The position numbers and the translations under genes are program-made. This document shows positions 23,062-30,543 of a DNA stretch of 36,102 nt, piece after piece. Source of the stretch: Oscillospiraceae bacterium (GTDB lineage: Bacteria > Bacillota > Clostridia > Oscillospirales > Ruminococcaceae); the NCBI GenBank assembly GCA_030533325.1, contig JAUNJJ010000028.1, positions 1-36,102 of the forward strand, written 5' to 3'. Positions within the stretch are counted from its first letter, which is position 1; each line of letters opens with the position of its first letter. A model generated the notes under the pieces. That model did no database searches, had not been told where the DNA came from, and was given only the letters and a program-made list of their open reading frames with translations.

Positions 23062-23553
23062 ATGGAAAATTTTTCGGATCTTATTAATGGAATTCTTGAT
23101 CAGATAGTTACATTCAAAGGTTTCGCAAGTGTCTTTGTTATGCTTTTTATAGACGTATGTGCACTTTTTATTCTTATAAAGAGCTGGTCAGAGAAAAAAA
23201 TGTGCCGAAAGATATGGCGCAGAGAATTCGGCTATCTGGCTGTTACTGACGGACGAAGAGTAATTCCGATTGAAAATTCAGAGATTCTTCTTGGAAGGCA
23301 CCGTTCAGTTGATATTCAGTTTCCGGATCTCTCTGTTTCAAGATATCACGCTGTACTGACTTATTCTGACGGAATATTTTTACTTGAAGATCTCAATTCC
23401 AGATCAGGCACATATCTTAACGGGAAAAAAATCAGGTCGGCAGTTGTAAATGTGAACGATGAGATAAGACTAGGCGCTGTTGTTTTTCATATAAAGAAAA
23501 TAAAGGATGTAAGCAATGTACAGAGAAAGAACGAAAGAAAAAACAAAGCTTAA
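23062..23553 (+). CDS. FHA-domain membrane protein
   Basis: A 163-residue protein with one membrane helix (about 21-40) and a cytoplasmic forkhead-associated domain (about 64-146) that binds phosphothreonine peptides. Key residues are present: Gly78-Arg79 (LLGRHRS), Ser93-Arg94-His96 (SVSRYHA), and Asn120-Gly121 (TYLNGKK). The tail is strongly basic (QRKNERKNKA). The gene overlaps the SEDS gene by 38 bp, so expression is tightly linked. By analogy with FHA proteins encoded beside rodA/pbpA in Actinobacteria, it probably couples Ser/Thr kinase signalling to the wall polymerase; no kinase gene is in the window. Confidence 0.92.
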   Translation: MENFSDLINGILDQIVTFKGFASVFVMLFIDVCALFILIKSWSEKKMCRKIWRREFGYLAVTDGRRVIPIENSEILLGRHRSVDIQFPDLSVSRYHAVLTYSDGIFLLEDLNSRSGTYLNGKKIRSAVVNVNDEIRLGAVVFHIKKIKDVSNVQRKNERKNKA

Positions 23554-24823
23554 TTATTTTTTTATAAGAACACTTATTATTATTACACATGTCATTCTTC
23601 TTGCAAATGTATATCTGAATGGTACCTATGATGATGTATTTGAGATAATAAAATTATCTGCAGTAGTTGTTGCTTCAGATCTTATTTATTTTATTATTCT
23701 CGGGACGATGGAGCAGGATACATATACTGTTGACTATCTTCTGATACTGATTATGAATATCAGTCTGATATTTCAGTCATGTTTTGGCGGTGTGGTTTTT
23801 AATCTTAAGCACTTTATTACATTAACTGCTGGGATGATTGCGTGCCATGCCGGATTCTTATTTACACGAAACAGCTATAAAGCAGAAAAAATGAGACCAT
23901 TCTGCTATGCAGGAATTGCAGTACTGATGGTTGTGATTGTGCTGTTTACCGGTGAGAGAAGCATGTGGATTGATTTCGGCGCATTTTCAGTTCAGCCTTC
24001 TGAGTTTATAAAGCCACTTCTTGTTTTATGCTGCGCTTCCTCTCTGACAAGTCAGCAGATGAAGAAAAAATACGGTCCGTTTTATATTGCTCCGAACAAT
24101 ATTGCTATGACAGCTGTTTCCGTGATGATTCTTGGACTGCAGTGGTGGTGCCGCGATCTTGGAAGTATACCAACGTTTGCAGCTGTTGCCGGATGCGCTC
24201 TGATAAACAGATTATGTTATCCGAAAGCAGCATTGTCAAAAAAGAAAATCGGTATTCTTGCAGCCGGAGTGCTTGCAGCTGCTTTTGCTGCGTTTAAGCT
24301 TGCCCCGGGATATGTAAAGGACAGACTTCATGTGGATATCTGGGCTGACCAGTACGGAAACGGTTACCAGCAGTGCAGAGCGCTGATTGCTATGGCAGAA
24401 GGGGGCTGGCTCGGAAAAGGCCCGGGTGCAGGTCGTCTGTGCAATGTTGCTGCATATGATACTGATATAGTTTTCTCTTCTGTATCCGAGGAATGGGGAA
24501 TGCTTGCAGCGATACTGTTTGTAATACTGATTCTTCTTCTTCTTGCTTCAGTACTCGTGAATACCCCTAAGTGTTATTATCATGGAACAGTTGCAGTAGG
24601 TGTTATTGCAGTATTTGTTGTTCAGATGTCACTTAATATTTTTGGTTCATGCAATATGATTCCGTTTACCGGCGTTACACTTCCGTTCCTTTCAAACGGC
24701 GGTACATCAATGGTAACAAGCGGATTTCTTATAGGGATGCTTAAAGCCACACAGTCTCCTGTATTTGTCAGAAATATAGTTGAGATTCCTTCTGATGAAA
24801 CCGCTGAAAGGAGAGAAAACTGA
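23516..24823 (+). CDS. SEDS-family peptidoglycan glycosyltransferase (FtsW/RodA/SpoVE type)
   Basis: A 435-residue polytopic protein that polymerises lipid II together with a class B PBP. Conserved SEDS elements are IDFGAFSVQPSEFIKP (152-167), GNGYQQCRALIAMAEGGWLG (281-300), the catalytic-type Asp317 in DTDIVFSSVSEEWG, and MIPFTGVTLPFLSNGGTSM near the C-terminus. About ten membrane helices are visible. The start at 23516 lies inside the FHA gene, with AAGGA 8 nt upstream; the basic N-terminus (MYRERTKEKTK) suits a cytoplasmic end. It overlaps the following PBP gene by 1 bp (TGATG). The specific name (RodA, FtsW or SpoVE) cannot be settled by eye; the FHA and PBP neighbours favour an elongation or RodA-like role. 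Confidence 0.93.
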   Translation: MYRERTKEKTKLNYFFIRTLIIITHVILLANVYLNGTYDDVFEIIKLSAVVVASDLIYFIILGTMEQDTYTVDYLLILIMNISLIFQSCFGGVVFNLKHFITLTAGMIACHAGFLFTRNSYKAEKMRPFCYAGIAVLMVVIVLFTGERSMWIDFGAFSVQPSEFIKPLLVLCCASSLTSQQMKKKYGPFYIAPNNIAMTAVSVMILGLQWWCRDLGSIPTFAAVAGCALINRLCYPKAALSKKKIGILAAGVLAAAFAAFKLAPGYVKDRLHVDIWADQYGNGYQQCRALIAMAEGGWLGKGPGAGRLCNVAAYDTDIVFSSVSEEWGMLAAILFVILILLLLASVLVNTPKCYYHGTVAVGVIAVFVVQMSLNIFGSCNMIPFTGVTLPFLSNGGTSMVTSGFLIGMLKATQSPVFVRNIVEIPSDETAERREN

Positions 24824-26172
24824 TGAGAAGTATTGCGAGAAATCTAAGACTTGTTACAATAATGCTTACTCTGTTTATGATTGGGATGGCTTTGCTTGCA
24901 TATAAGATTTACAGTGAATCTTCTTTTTATATAAGCAATTCAGATGATGCTGTGCTCGGAAAAGTATATGACAGAAACGGAGATGTACTTTTTGATCAGG
25001 ATGCAACTCCGGAGATTTACGGATACGACCATTTTACTGATGTAGCAAATTTTATCGGAAATGACAGCGGACAAATGACGAACACTCTTGTTTCAGAAAA
25101 TATGGAGCTTCTCAGCAATTATTCATTTTCAGTAGGACTTAGAGACAATGACGGGAAGAGTGCGGTTTATACAACACTTGACCACGGTGCCAATCAGAAT
25201 GTATACAACGCATTTAACGGAAAAAACGGTGCAGCTATAGCCTATAATTATCTTACAGGAGAAATACTCGTATGTGTAAGCCGTCCGGGTCTTAATCCTT
25301 TTGCCGGATATGAAAATCTTGAGGACGGCAGTCTTCTGTGCAAGGCATTTTACAAATTCACGCCTGGTTCAACCCAGAAAGTGCTTACTCTTATCACAGC
25401 ACACGAAATAATGGGTGAACCATTGCTTGCATCAAAGAGATATTCATGTTCAGGTATTTATAAAAATAAAGCAGATCAGGATATTATCTGTCATTCTTCA
25501 TCCGGACACGGAGAGCAGGATATTGCAGCGGCTTTTTCAAACAGCTGTAATCCTTTTTTTGCTCAGCTTGTTGAGGACCCGGATTTTTTCCTTGACAATG
25601 CAGTTTCATCACTTAAACAGATGGGATATTCAGTAAACGGTTCTTCACCTTTTTCATTTGAAATAAACAATATTGCTGTTGAGTCAGCTTCAACAACAAT
25701 AAAAGATAAAAATGAATTTTCTACTCAGTGGGGATTAATCGGACAGGGCGAAACAATGATAAGCCCATGTATGCTGATGGTATGGCAGAGTGCTATTGCT
25801 ACTTCCACCGGAAAATCAGTCCTTCCCTATGTTATAAGCAGTACTGCAGACGTTGTAGGCAATACGGAGAATAGAGGAAAGACAACATATTCCCAGCAGT
25901 TTTTTTCGCCTGCATCGGCTGAATATGTAAAAAACATAATGATTCAGAACGGGCAGAGATATACGGATTCCATTCCGGGATATACCCTTGGACTTAAAAG
26001 CGGTACTGCACAGGTAAAGAACGGCGACGAGGAGAATTCATTTCTCGTTGGTTTTGATACCAATCCTGATAATCCGATTGCCTTCTGTGTTATCATTGAA
26101 GACAGAAAACAGGGTGATGTTACAACTGATTCAATTGTATATACTATTCTTAATTCTGTTAATTTACAGTAA
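24823..26172 (+). CDS. Penicillin-binding protein, transpeptidase (class B-like, PbpA type)
   Basis: A 449-residue membrane-anchored peptidoglycan cross-linking enzyme. One N-terminal helix (about 9-28) is followed by a short linker region and the transpeptidase domain. All three catalytic motifs are present: SxxK as STQK (Ser183, Lys186), SxN as SCN (241-243), and KSG (392-394, KSGTAQ). It lacks the longer N-terminal dimerisation domain of usual PBP2/FtsI and resembles the short PbpA of the actinobacterial rodA-pbpA operon. AAGGAGAG precedes the ATG, which overlaps the SEDS stop by 1 bp. A SEDS/PBP pair in this order is the minimal unit of septal or lateral wall synthesis. Confidence 0.94.
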   Translation: MRSIARNLRLVTIMLTLFMIGMALLAYKIYSESSFYISNSDDAVLGKVYDRNGDVLFDQDATPEIYGYDHFTDVANFIGNDSGQMTNTLVSENMELLSNYSFSVGLRDNDGKSAVYTTLDHGANQNVYNAFNGKNGAAIAYNYLTGEILVCVSRPGLNPFAGYENLEDGSLLCKAFYKFTPGSTQKVLTLITAHEIMGEPLLASKRYSCSGIYKNKADQDIICHSSSGHGEQDIAAAFSNSCNPFFAQLVEDPDFFLDNAVSSLKQMGYSVNGSSPFSFEINNIAVESASTTIKDKNEFSTQWGLIGQGETMISPCMLMVWQSAIATSTGKSVLPYVISSTADVVGNTENRGKTTYSQQFFSPASAEYVKNIMIQNGQRYTDSIPGYTLGLKSGTAQVKNGDEENSFLVGFDTNPDNPIAFCVIIEDRKQGDVTTDSIVYTILNSVNLQ

Positions 26173-26195
26173 AGTAAATGAAACACAAAAAAACA

Positions 26196-26224
26196 TTGAC
26201 GAACAACCGAAAATTTCGTATAAT
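26196..26224 (+). promoter_or_regulatory. Promoter of the membrane protein/TerD pair
   Basis: TTGACG (26196-26201), a 17-bp spacer and a perfect TATAAT (26219-26224). No terminator separates it from the PBP gene, so some readthrough is possible. Confidence 0.78.
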
Positions 26225-26271
26225 AAATATATATAATCTGGAGTTATTTTTTACTTTAAGAGGTGAAATCA

Positions 26272-26925
26272 GTGGAGGAGATATCTTTTATTCAGGAAAG
26301 CTTTGATTCGTATGATGATACATTTACATGGTATATTCCTGATGAAGATGAAAAAATATTACTAAAAGATCAGCTTGCCAGAGAAACATATGATAATCCT
26401 CATCTTCATATAAAAAAGTATGATGCTGACAAAATATTAACTCTTGCAAAACACAAGGAAAAAAATGATGTTTTATTTCTTCTTCCGGACGGGCATTGTA
26501 CAATAGCTCATCTGAGCATGGATAATAAAACTGATGACAGTCTGCATTTTGTTTTTTTCAGTAATTGTTGTTCAGCCATGAAGTATATTCTTAAGCAGTA
26601 CCGAACCGAATATCTGGGTGAGAAGGAATTTGTTCTTTCCTCAAAGGATAAAACAGAGATAGTATTGTTTGCAGTACAGTTTATTCTTTTTTTAATTATG
26701 CCAAAAAGTGTGAGAGGTATAGTTTCAGTTATACTTGGAATTATTCTTTATATAATGATTCTTCTTGACTGGAAGGAAAGCGGATTCAATATCATCCGTG
26801 ACCGGAAGCTTGATCATGTGAAAGTAATTCCTCTTCTGAGGTATCAGATAGCATATATTTCTATTATAACAATAATGCTTCTTATTGGGATTCCGCTTTC
26901 TGTTGTAACCGGACTCAGAGTATGA
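26272..26925 (+). CDS. Two-helix membrane protein of unknown function, partner of the TerD fusion gene
   Basis: No family recognised. The 217-residue protein has an acidic soluble N-terminus of about 120 residues with aromatic and charged stretches (FDSYDDTFTWYIPDEDEK). A closely spaced pair of membrane helices follows (about 126-162), then a short charged loop (DWKESGFNIIRDRKLDH), and a last helix near the C-terminus (about 191-213). The start is taken as GTG 26272, with AAGAGGTGA 5 nt upstream; the in-frame GTG at 26263 lies within that site. The beta-helix/TerD gene starts 17 bp downstream, so the two are almost certainly one transcript. A membrane scaffold for the TerD protein is a guess from position only. 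Confidence 0.75.
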   Translation: MEEISFIQESFDSYDDTFTWYIPDEDEKILLKDQLARETYDNPHLHIKKYDADKILTLAKHKEKNDVLFLLPDGHCTIAHLSMDNKTDDSLHFVFFSNCCSAMKYILKQYRTEYLGEKEFVLSSKDKTEIVLFAVQFILFLIMPKSVRGIVSVILGIILYIMILLDWKESGFNIIRDRKLDHVKVIPLLRYQIAYISIITIMLLIGIPLSVVTGLRV

Positions 26926-26942
26926 GGAAAGGGGGATAAAAA

Positions 26943-28220
26943 ATGGAAAGAGTCATACAGCAGAAAATTGATTCCGGAAACGGAATCATAATTTTGCCTC
27001 CGGGGGAGTATCAGGGACCGTTTTATATTAATCATCCGTGTACGGTTGAAGGTAACGGAACAACATTGTGGAACAGGGGAGAGACGGTTCTTGTTGTTGC
27101 TTCTGCCGGTGTTACACTGAAAAATCTGCGTATAGAACTTATTGACAGAGCTGCAGATTCATTTTCGGTTTGCTCATCAGAAAAAGTATCCGTGGAAAAT
27201 GTAGAGATAATAGGACGCACATCAGGATTTGGAAATGAAGATACTGTCCCCGATGTAAATCGTCAGATGAAACTTGGCAGATTCAGTGCTGATACAAAAA
27301 ATACATTTATTTTTGAAGTTTACTCACCTGGATTTTCAACACTTGAAACGGATATCAGAGATATCACTCTTGAACCCCCTGATTTGATGCCCGGAATCAA
27401 TCGTGTCAGACTTACAGTGAGCAGCATTCCGGCGGGAACATTTTTATTTGGTGATATAATAATGCATTCTGAATTCAACAGAAGATTTTACATACAGGGT
27501 GCGGCGTATAATTCAGAAAATACTGCAAATGATATGCTGATCGCAACTGTGGATTCAGATGAAATTGAAACTCTGAAAAAAAGAGTTTCAGCTATGGAAA
27601 GCGAACGAAAAGAACTGATAAAAACTATTTTTGCACAGGTATCAGGTGCTGAACAGAGTATTACTGAGTGTCAGAAACAAAATCCTTCAGGAAATGAAGG
27701 AACCTATATTCTCTCAAGAGGTGAGAGAATAAGTATTGAACAATATTCAGGTGATGTAATAAAAATATACATGAGTCATAAATCAGTCAGTCAGGATATT
27801 GATATTGATCCATATGCTTTTATGCTTGGAGCTGACGGAATAACAAGCTGTGATGATGACTTTGTTTTCTTTGGCAACAGAGATACTGTGAGCGGGGCAC
27901 TTGTCTTTAATGAAGATAAATCGATAGAAGTAGACCTGAAAAAAGTTCCGGATCATATAAAAAAGATTTCATTTGTTTATTCAATTTATAAACCGGGACC
28001 GCTCGATAATTTCTCAAAGGTAAAAGAACCGTTTGTATCTGTTTCACAGAACAACAGAGAAATATTAAAATACACAGCAACTGAACTGTTTGCAGAAACA
28101 ACAATTATTTTTTTTGAAATATATAAACATAGTTCCGGCTGGAAAATAAACGCAATAGGACAAGGATACAAAGAAGGCTTAAAAAGACTTTGTGCTGGTT
28201 ATGGACTTATAGTATCATAA
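26943..28220 (+). CDS. Beta-helix-like protein with C-terminal TerD domain
   Basis: A 425-residue protein with no signal peptide, so probably cytoplasmic. Residues about 13-95 read like a right-handed parallel beta helix (GIIILPPGEYQGPFYI, TVEGNGTTLWNRGE, GVTLKNLRIEL, KVSVENVEII). A beta-rich segment (about 110-190) and a short coiled coil (about 205-232) follow. Residues about 253-425 are a TerD domain: LSRGERISIEQYS, the acidic DIDIDPYAFMLG, DDDFVFF, VDLKKVPDHIKKISFVYSIY, and the ending WKINAIGQGYKEGL. TerD proteins bind calcium and belong to tellurite- and stress-resistance systems with membrane partners. The fusion to a beta helix is unusual. It lies 17 bp after a membrane protein gene. 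GGAAAGGGGG precedes the ATG. The role is unknown; an envelope-stress sensor or effector is possible. Confidence 0.85.
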   Translation: MERVIQQKIDSGNGIIILPPGEYQGPFYINHPCTVEGNGTTLWNRGETVLVVASAGVTLKNLRIELIDRAADSFSVCSSEKVSVENVEIIGRTSGFGNEDTVPDVNRQMKLGRFSADTKNTFIFEVYSPGFSTLETDIRDITLEPPDLMPGINRVRLTVSSIPAGTFLFGDIIMHSEFNRRFYIQGAAYNSENTANDMLIATVDSDEIETLKKRVSAMESERKELIKTIFAQVSGAEQSITECQKQNPSGNEGTYILSRGERISIEQYSGDVIKIYMSHKSVSQDIDIDPYAFMLGADGITSCDDDFVFFGNRDTVSGALVFNEDKSIEVDLKKVPDHIKKISFVYSIYKPGPLDNFSKVKEPFVSVSQNNREILKYTATELFAETTIIFFEIYKHSSGWKINAIGQGYKEGLKRLCAGYGLIVS

Positions 28221-28241
28221 ATAAAAAAGAGGAATGACAAA

Positions 28242-28355
28242 ATGAATAATTTTAAGGGCAAAATACTCAAACCGCTGCTCCTTCTGGTGTCAGTGCTTTG
28301 TTTTGCAGTAGTTAAGATTAATAAAAAATCAAAAAATAATAAATGGAGTGAATAA
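28242..28355 (+). CDS. 37-residue single-helix membrane miniprotein, unknown function
   Basis: Sequence opens MNNFKGKILKPLLLLVSVLC, with one hydrophobic stretch (about 10-24) and a basic tail (KINKKSKNNKWSE). AGAGGA lies 8 nt before the ATG. The stop codon is 1 bp before the flavodiiron ATG, and the flavodiiron ribosome binding site (TGGAGTG) lies inside its last codons, so it may couple translation. It could be a tiny membrane protein or a leader peptide for the next gene. No homologue is recognised. Confidence 0.6.
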   Translation: MNNFKGKILKPLLLLVSVLCFAVVKINKKSKNNKWSE

Positions 28356-28356
28356 T

Positions 28357-29511
28357 ATGAAAATTACAAATGATATTTTATACGTAGGTGTGAACGACAG
28401 AAGCATTGATCTGTTTGAGGGACAGTATGTTGTTCCTGAAGGAATGGCATATAACTCATATATTATTTCCGACAGCAAAACAGCAGTTATGGACAGCGTT
28501 GATGCAAACTTTGTTGATGAATGGCTTGGAAATATCAGCAGTGCGCTTGAAGGCAGAGAACCTGATTATATTATTGTTCAGCATATGGAGCCGGATCATT
28601 CTGCAGGGATTAAAGCCTTTATGGAAAAGTATAATAATGCACAGATTGTTTCTTCAGCCAAGGCATTCCCTATGATGAAGAACTTTTTCGGCAGTGATTA
28701 CGAAGACAGAAGAATAGTTGTCGGAGAAAACGATACACTTGAGCTTGGCAGCCATACACTCAATTTCATTACTGCCCCTATGGTTCACTGGCCTGAAGTT
28801 ATAGTAACATACGACAGTAAGGACAAGGTGCTTTTCTCAGCAGATGGTTTCGGAAAGTTCGGTGCACTGGATGCAGATGAAGACTGGGCATGTGAAGCAA
28901 GAAGATATTACATTGGCATTGTAGGCAAATACGGTGCACAGGTTCAGGCTCTTCTTAAGAAAGCCTCAGCACTTGACATCCAGATAATCTGTCCTCTTCA
29001 CGGACCGGTACTCAGTGAAAATCTCGGTTATTACATAGACCTTTACAACACATGGTCAGGTTATAAAACGGAAAGTGAGGGTGTTGTGGTTGCGTATACT
29101 TCAGTATACGGAAATACAAAGAAGGCAGCTGCATATCTTGAAGAAAAGCTTCTCGAAAACGGGTGTCCTAAGGTTGTGTCATTTGACCTTGCAAGAAACG
29201 ATATGGCAGAATGTGTTGAAGATGCATTCAGATACGGAAAGATTGTATTTGCCACAACAACATATAACGGAGATGTATTCCCGTTTATGAGGAATTTTAT
29301 TGAAACATTAACAGAACATAATTTCCAGAATAAAACTGTAGCATTTATTGAAAACGGCTCATGGGCACCTACAGCATCAAGAGTGATGAAGGGAATGTTT
29401 GAAAAGAGCAAAAACCTTACATACTGTGAAAATGATGTTAAGATTATTTCTGCAATGAATGAAGAAAGCAAGGCACAGATTGACGCACTTGCAGCAGAAC
29501 TCTGCAAATAA
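28357..29511 (+). CDS. fprA: Flavodiiron protein (A-type flavoprotein, FprA family)
   Basis: Reduces O2 to water and/or NO to N2O, protecting an anaerobe. The 384-residue protein has an N-terminal metallo-beta-lactamase-like domain carrying the diiron ligands HMEPDH (76-81), then VHWPEV, SADGFGKFG and PLHGPV. A flavodoxin domain (about 245-384) follows, with the FMN loop YTSVYGNTKKAA. No rubredoxin domain is fused, so a separate donor is needed. The start at 28357 is supported by TGGAGTG 6 nt upstream; a GTG at 28348 lies in that site. A miniprotein gene precedes it and a membrane protein gene follows at 3 bp. Confidence 0.95.
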   Translation: MKITNDILYVGVNDRSIDLFEGQYVVPEGMAYNSYIISDSKTAVMDSVDANFVDEWLGNISSALEGREPDYIIVQHMEPDHSAGIKAFMEKYNNAQIVSSAKAFPMMKNFFGSDYEDRRIVVGENDTLELGSHTLNFITAPMVHWPEVIVTYDSKDKVLFSADGFGKFGALDADEDWACEARRYYIGIVGKYGAQVQALLKKASALDIQIICPLHGPVLSENLGYYIDLYNTWSGYKTESEGVVVAYTSVYGNTKKAAAYLEEKLLENGCPKVVSFDLARNDMAECVEDAFRYGKIVFATTTYNGDVFPFMRNFIETLTEHNFQNKTVAFIENGSWAPTASRVMKGMFEKSKNLTYCENDVKIISAMNEESKAQIDALAAELCK

Positions 29512-29514
29512 AAT

Positions 29515-30489
29515 ATGAAAAAAGTATTTAACCGCAGGCTCCTTTTTAGTGCACTGAAGATTGCAACTGGATGTGTTGTTGCAGTATTTATCTGTACTCT
29601 GATGAATCTTCAGTTCAGTGCTACGGCAGGGCTTATAACGGTTCTGAGCATTCATAATACAAAGAAAGAAACTGTATTTACAGCATTAAAAAGAATTGCA
29701 GCATTTTTTGCAGCGGTAATTATTTCAGCTGTATGTTTCAGTACTGTCGGGTATAATACAATTGCATTCGGAATATATTTGTTTTTTTTCATCATTTTCT
29801 GTAATATATTCAAATTTCAGAGCGCTATAGTTCCGGTATCTGTTCTGATAACTCATATACTAACTCTGGAGGAGATTTCATATCCTATACTTTCCAATGA
29901 ATTTCTCCTTCTGTTTATCGGTGCCGGCATTGGTGTCCTGATAAATATGCATCTTCACAAAGATGTCCAGAAGATGCGTGAACGAAAAAACAGAGTAGAC
30001 AATGAAATAAAAGCTATTCTCAGACGTATGTCAGACAGAATTCTTGAAGAGGACAAAACTGATTATAATGCAGAATGTTTCAGAAGAATAGAAATATATA
30101 TTAACGAGGCAGAAGAAATAGCCAGAGCAAATAACGATAACTCTTTGTTTGCTTCTGAAAATTATAACGTAATGTATTTAAAAATGAGACGTGAACAGTG
30201 CAGTGCCCTTTATGATATGTACTGCTATGTAAAACAGATGAATATAACCCCAAAACAGGCAGTTATCATATCTGATTTTCTCAGAAAAATATCTGATGAG
30301 TACGATGAAAGCAACACTGTAGGTGCACTTGTTGAAGAAGCTGACAGAATATTTGAAATTATGAAGCTTGAAAAACTTCCTGAGGAAAGGGAAGAGTTTG
30401 AAAACAGAGCAATTCTTTATGCTTTACTTTTAAAAACCAAGGAATTTCTGCGTATAAAATATATTTTTATTAACCGTCAGTACAGCTGA
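29515..30489 (+). CDS. Aromatic acid exporter (ArAE/FUSC-like) family membrane protein
   Basis: A 324-residue protein whose first 145 residues hold about five hydrophobic helices (SALKIATGCVVAVFICTLMN, GLITVLSIHNTKKET, FFAAVIISAVCFSTV, and others). A cytoplasmic helical domain of about 175 residues follows (LHKDVQKMRERKNRVDNEIK). This layout matches Bacillus YqjA/YgaE-type members of the aromatic acid exporter family with their C-terminal domain. The transported compound is unknown. It starts 3 bp after fprA with only a weak ribosome binding site, so it is probably translated by coupling. A strong hairpin follows it. Confidence 0.82.
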   Translation: MKKVFNRRLLFSALKIATGCVVAVFICTLMNLQFSATAGLITVLSIHNTKKETVFTALKRIAAFFAAVIISAVCFSTVGYNTIAFGIYLFFFIIFCNIFKFQSAIVPVSVLITHILTLEEISYPILSNEFLLLFIGAGIGVLINMHLHKDVQKMRERKNRVDNEIKAILRRMSDRILEEDKTDYNAECFRRIEIYINEAEEIARANNDNSLFASENYNVMYLKMRREQCSALYDMYCYVKQMNITPKQAVIISDFLRKISDEYDESNTVGALVEEADRIFEIMKLEKLPEEREEFENRAILYALLLKTKEFLRIKYIFINRQYS

Positions 30490-30493
30490 CAAA

Positions 30494-30530
30494 AAAGGCA
30501 TGGATACATCGGGTTTGTATCCATGCCTTT
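30494..30530. terminator. Bidirectional intrinsic terminator
   Basis: AAAGGCATGGATACA (30494-30508) pairs perfectly with TGTATCCATGCCTTT (30516-30530), loop 7 nt. T's follow on both strands (six on the minus strand). It separates the fprA operon from the convergent cotransporter gene. Confidence 0.93.
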
Positions 30531-30543
30531 CGGTTTTCTTATA

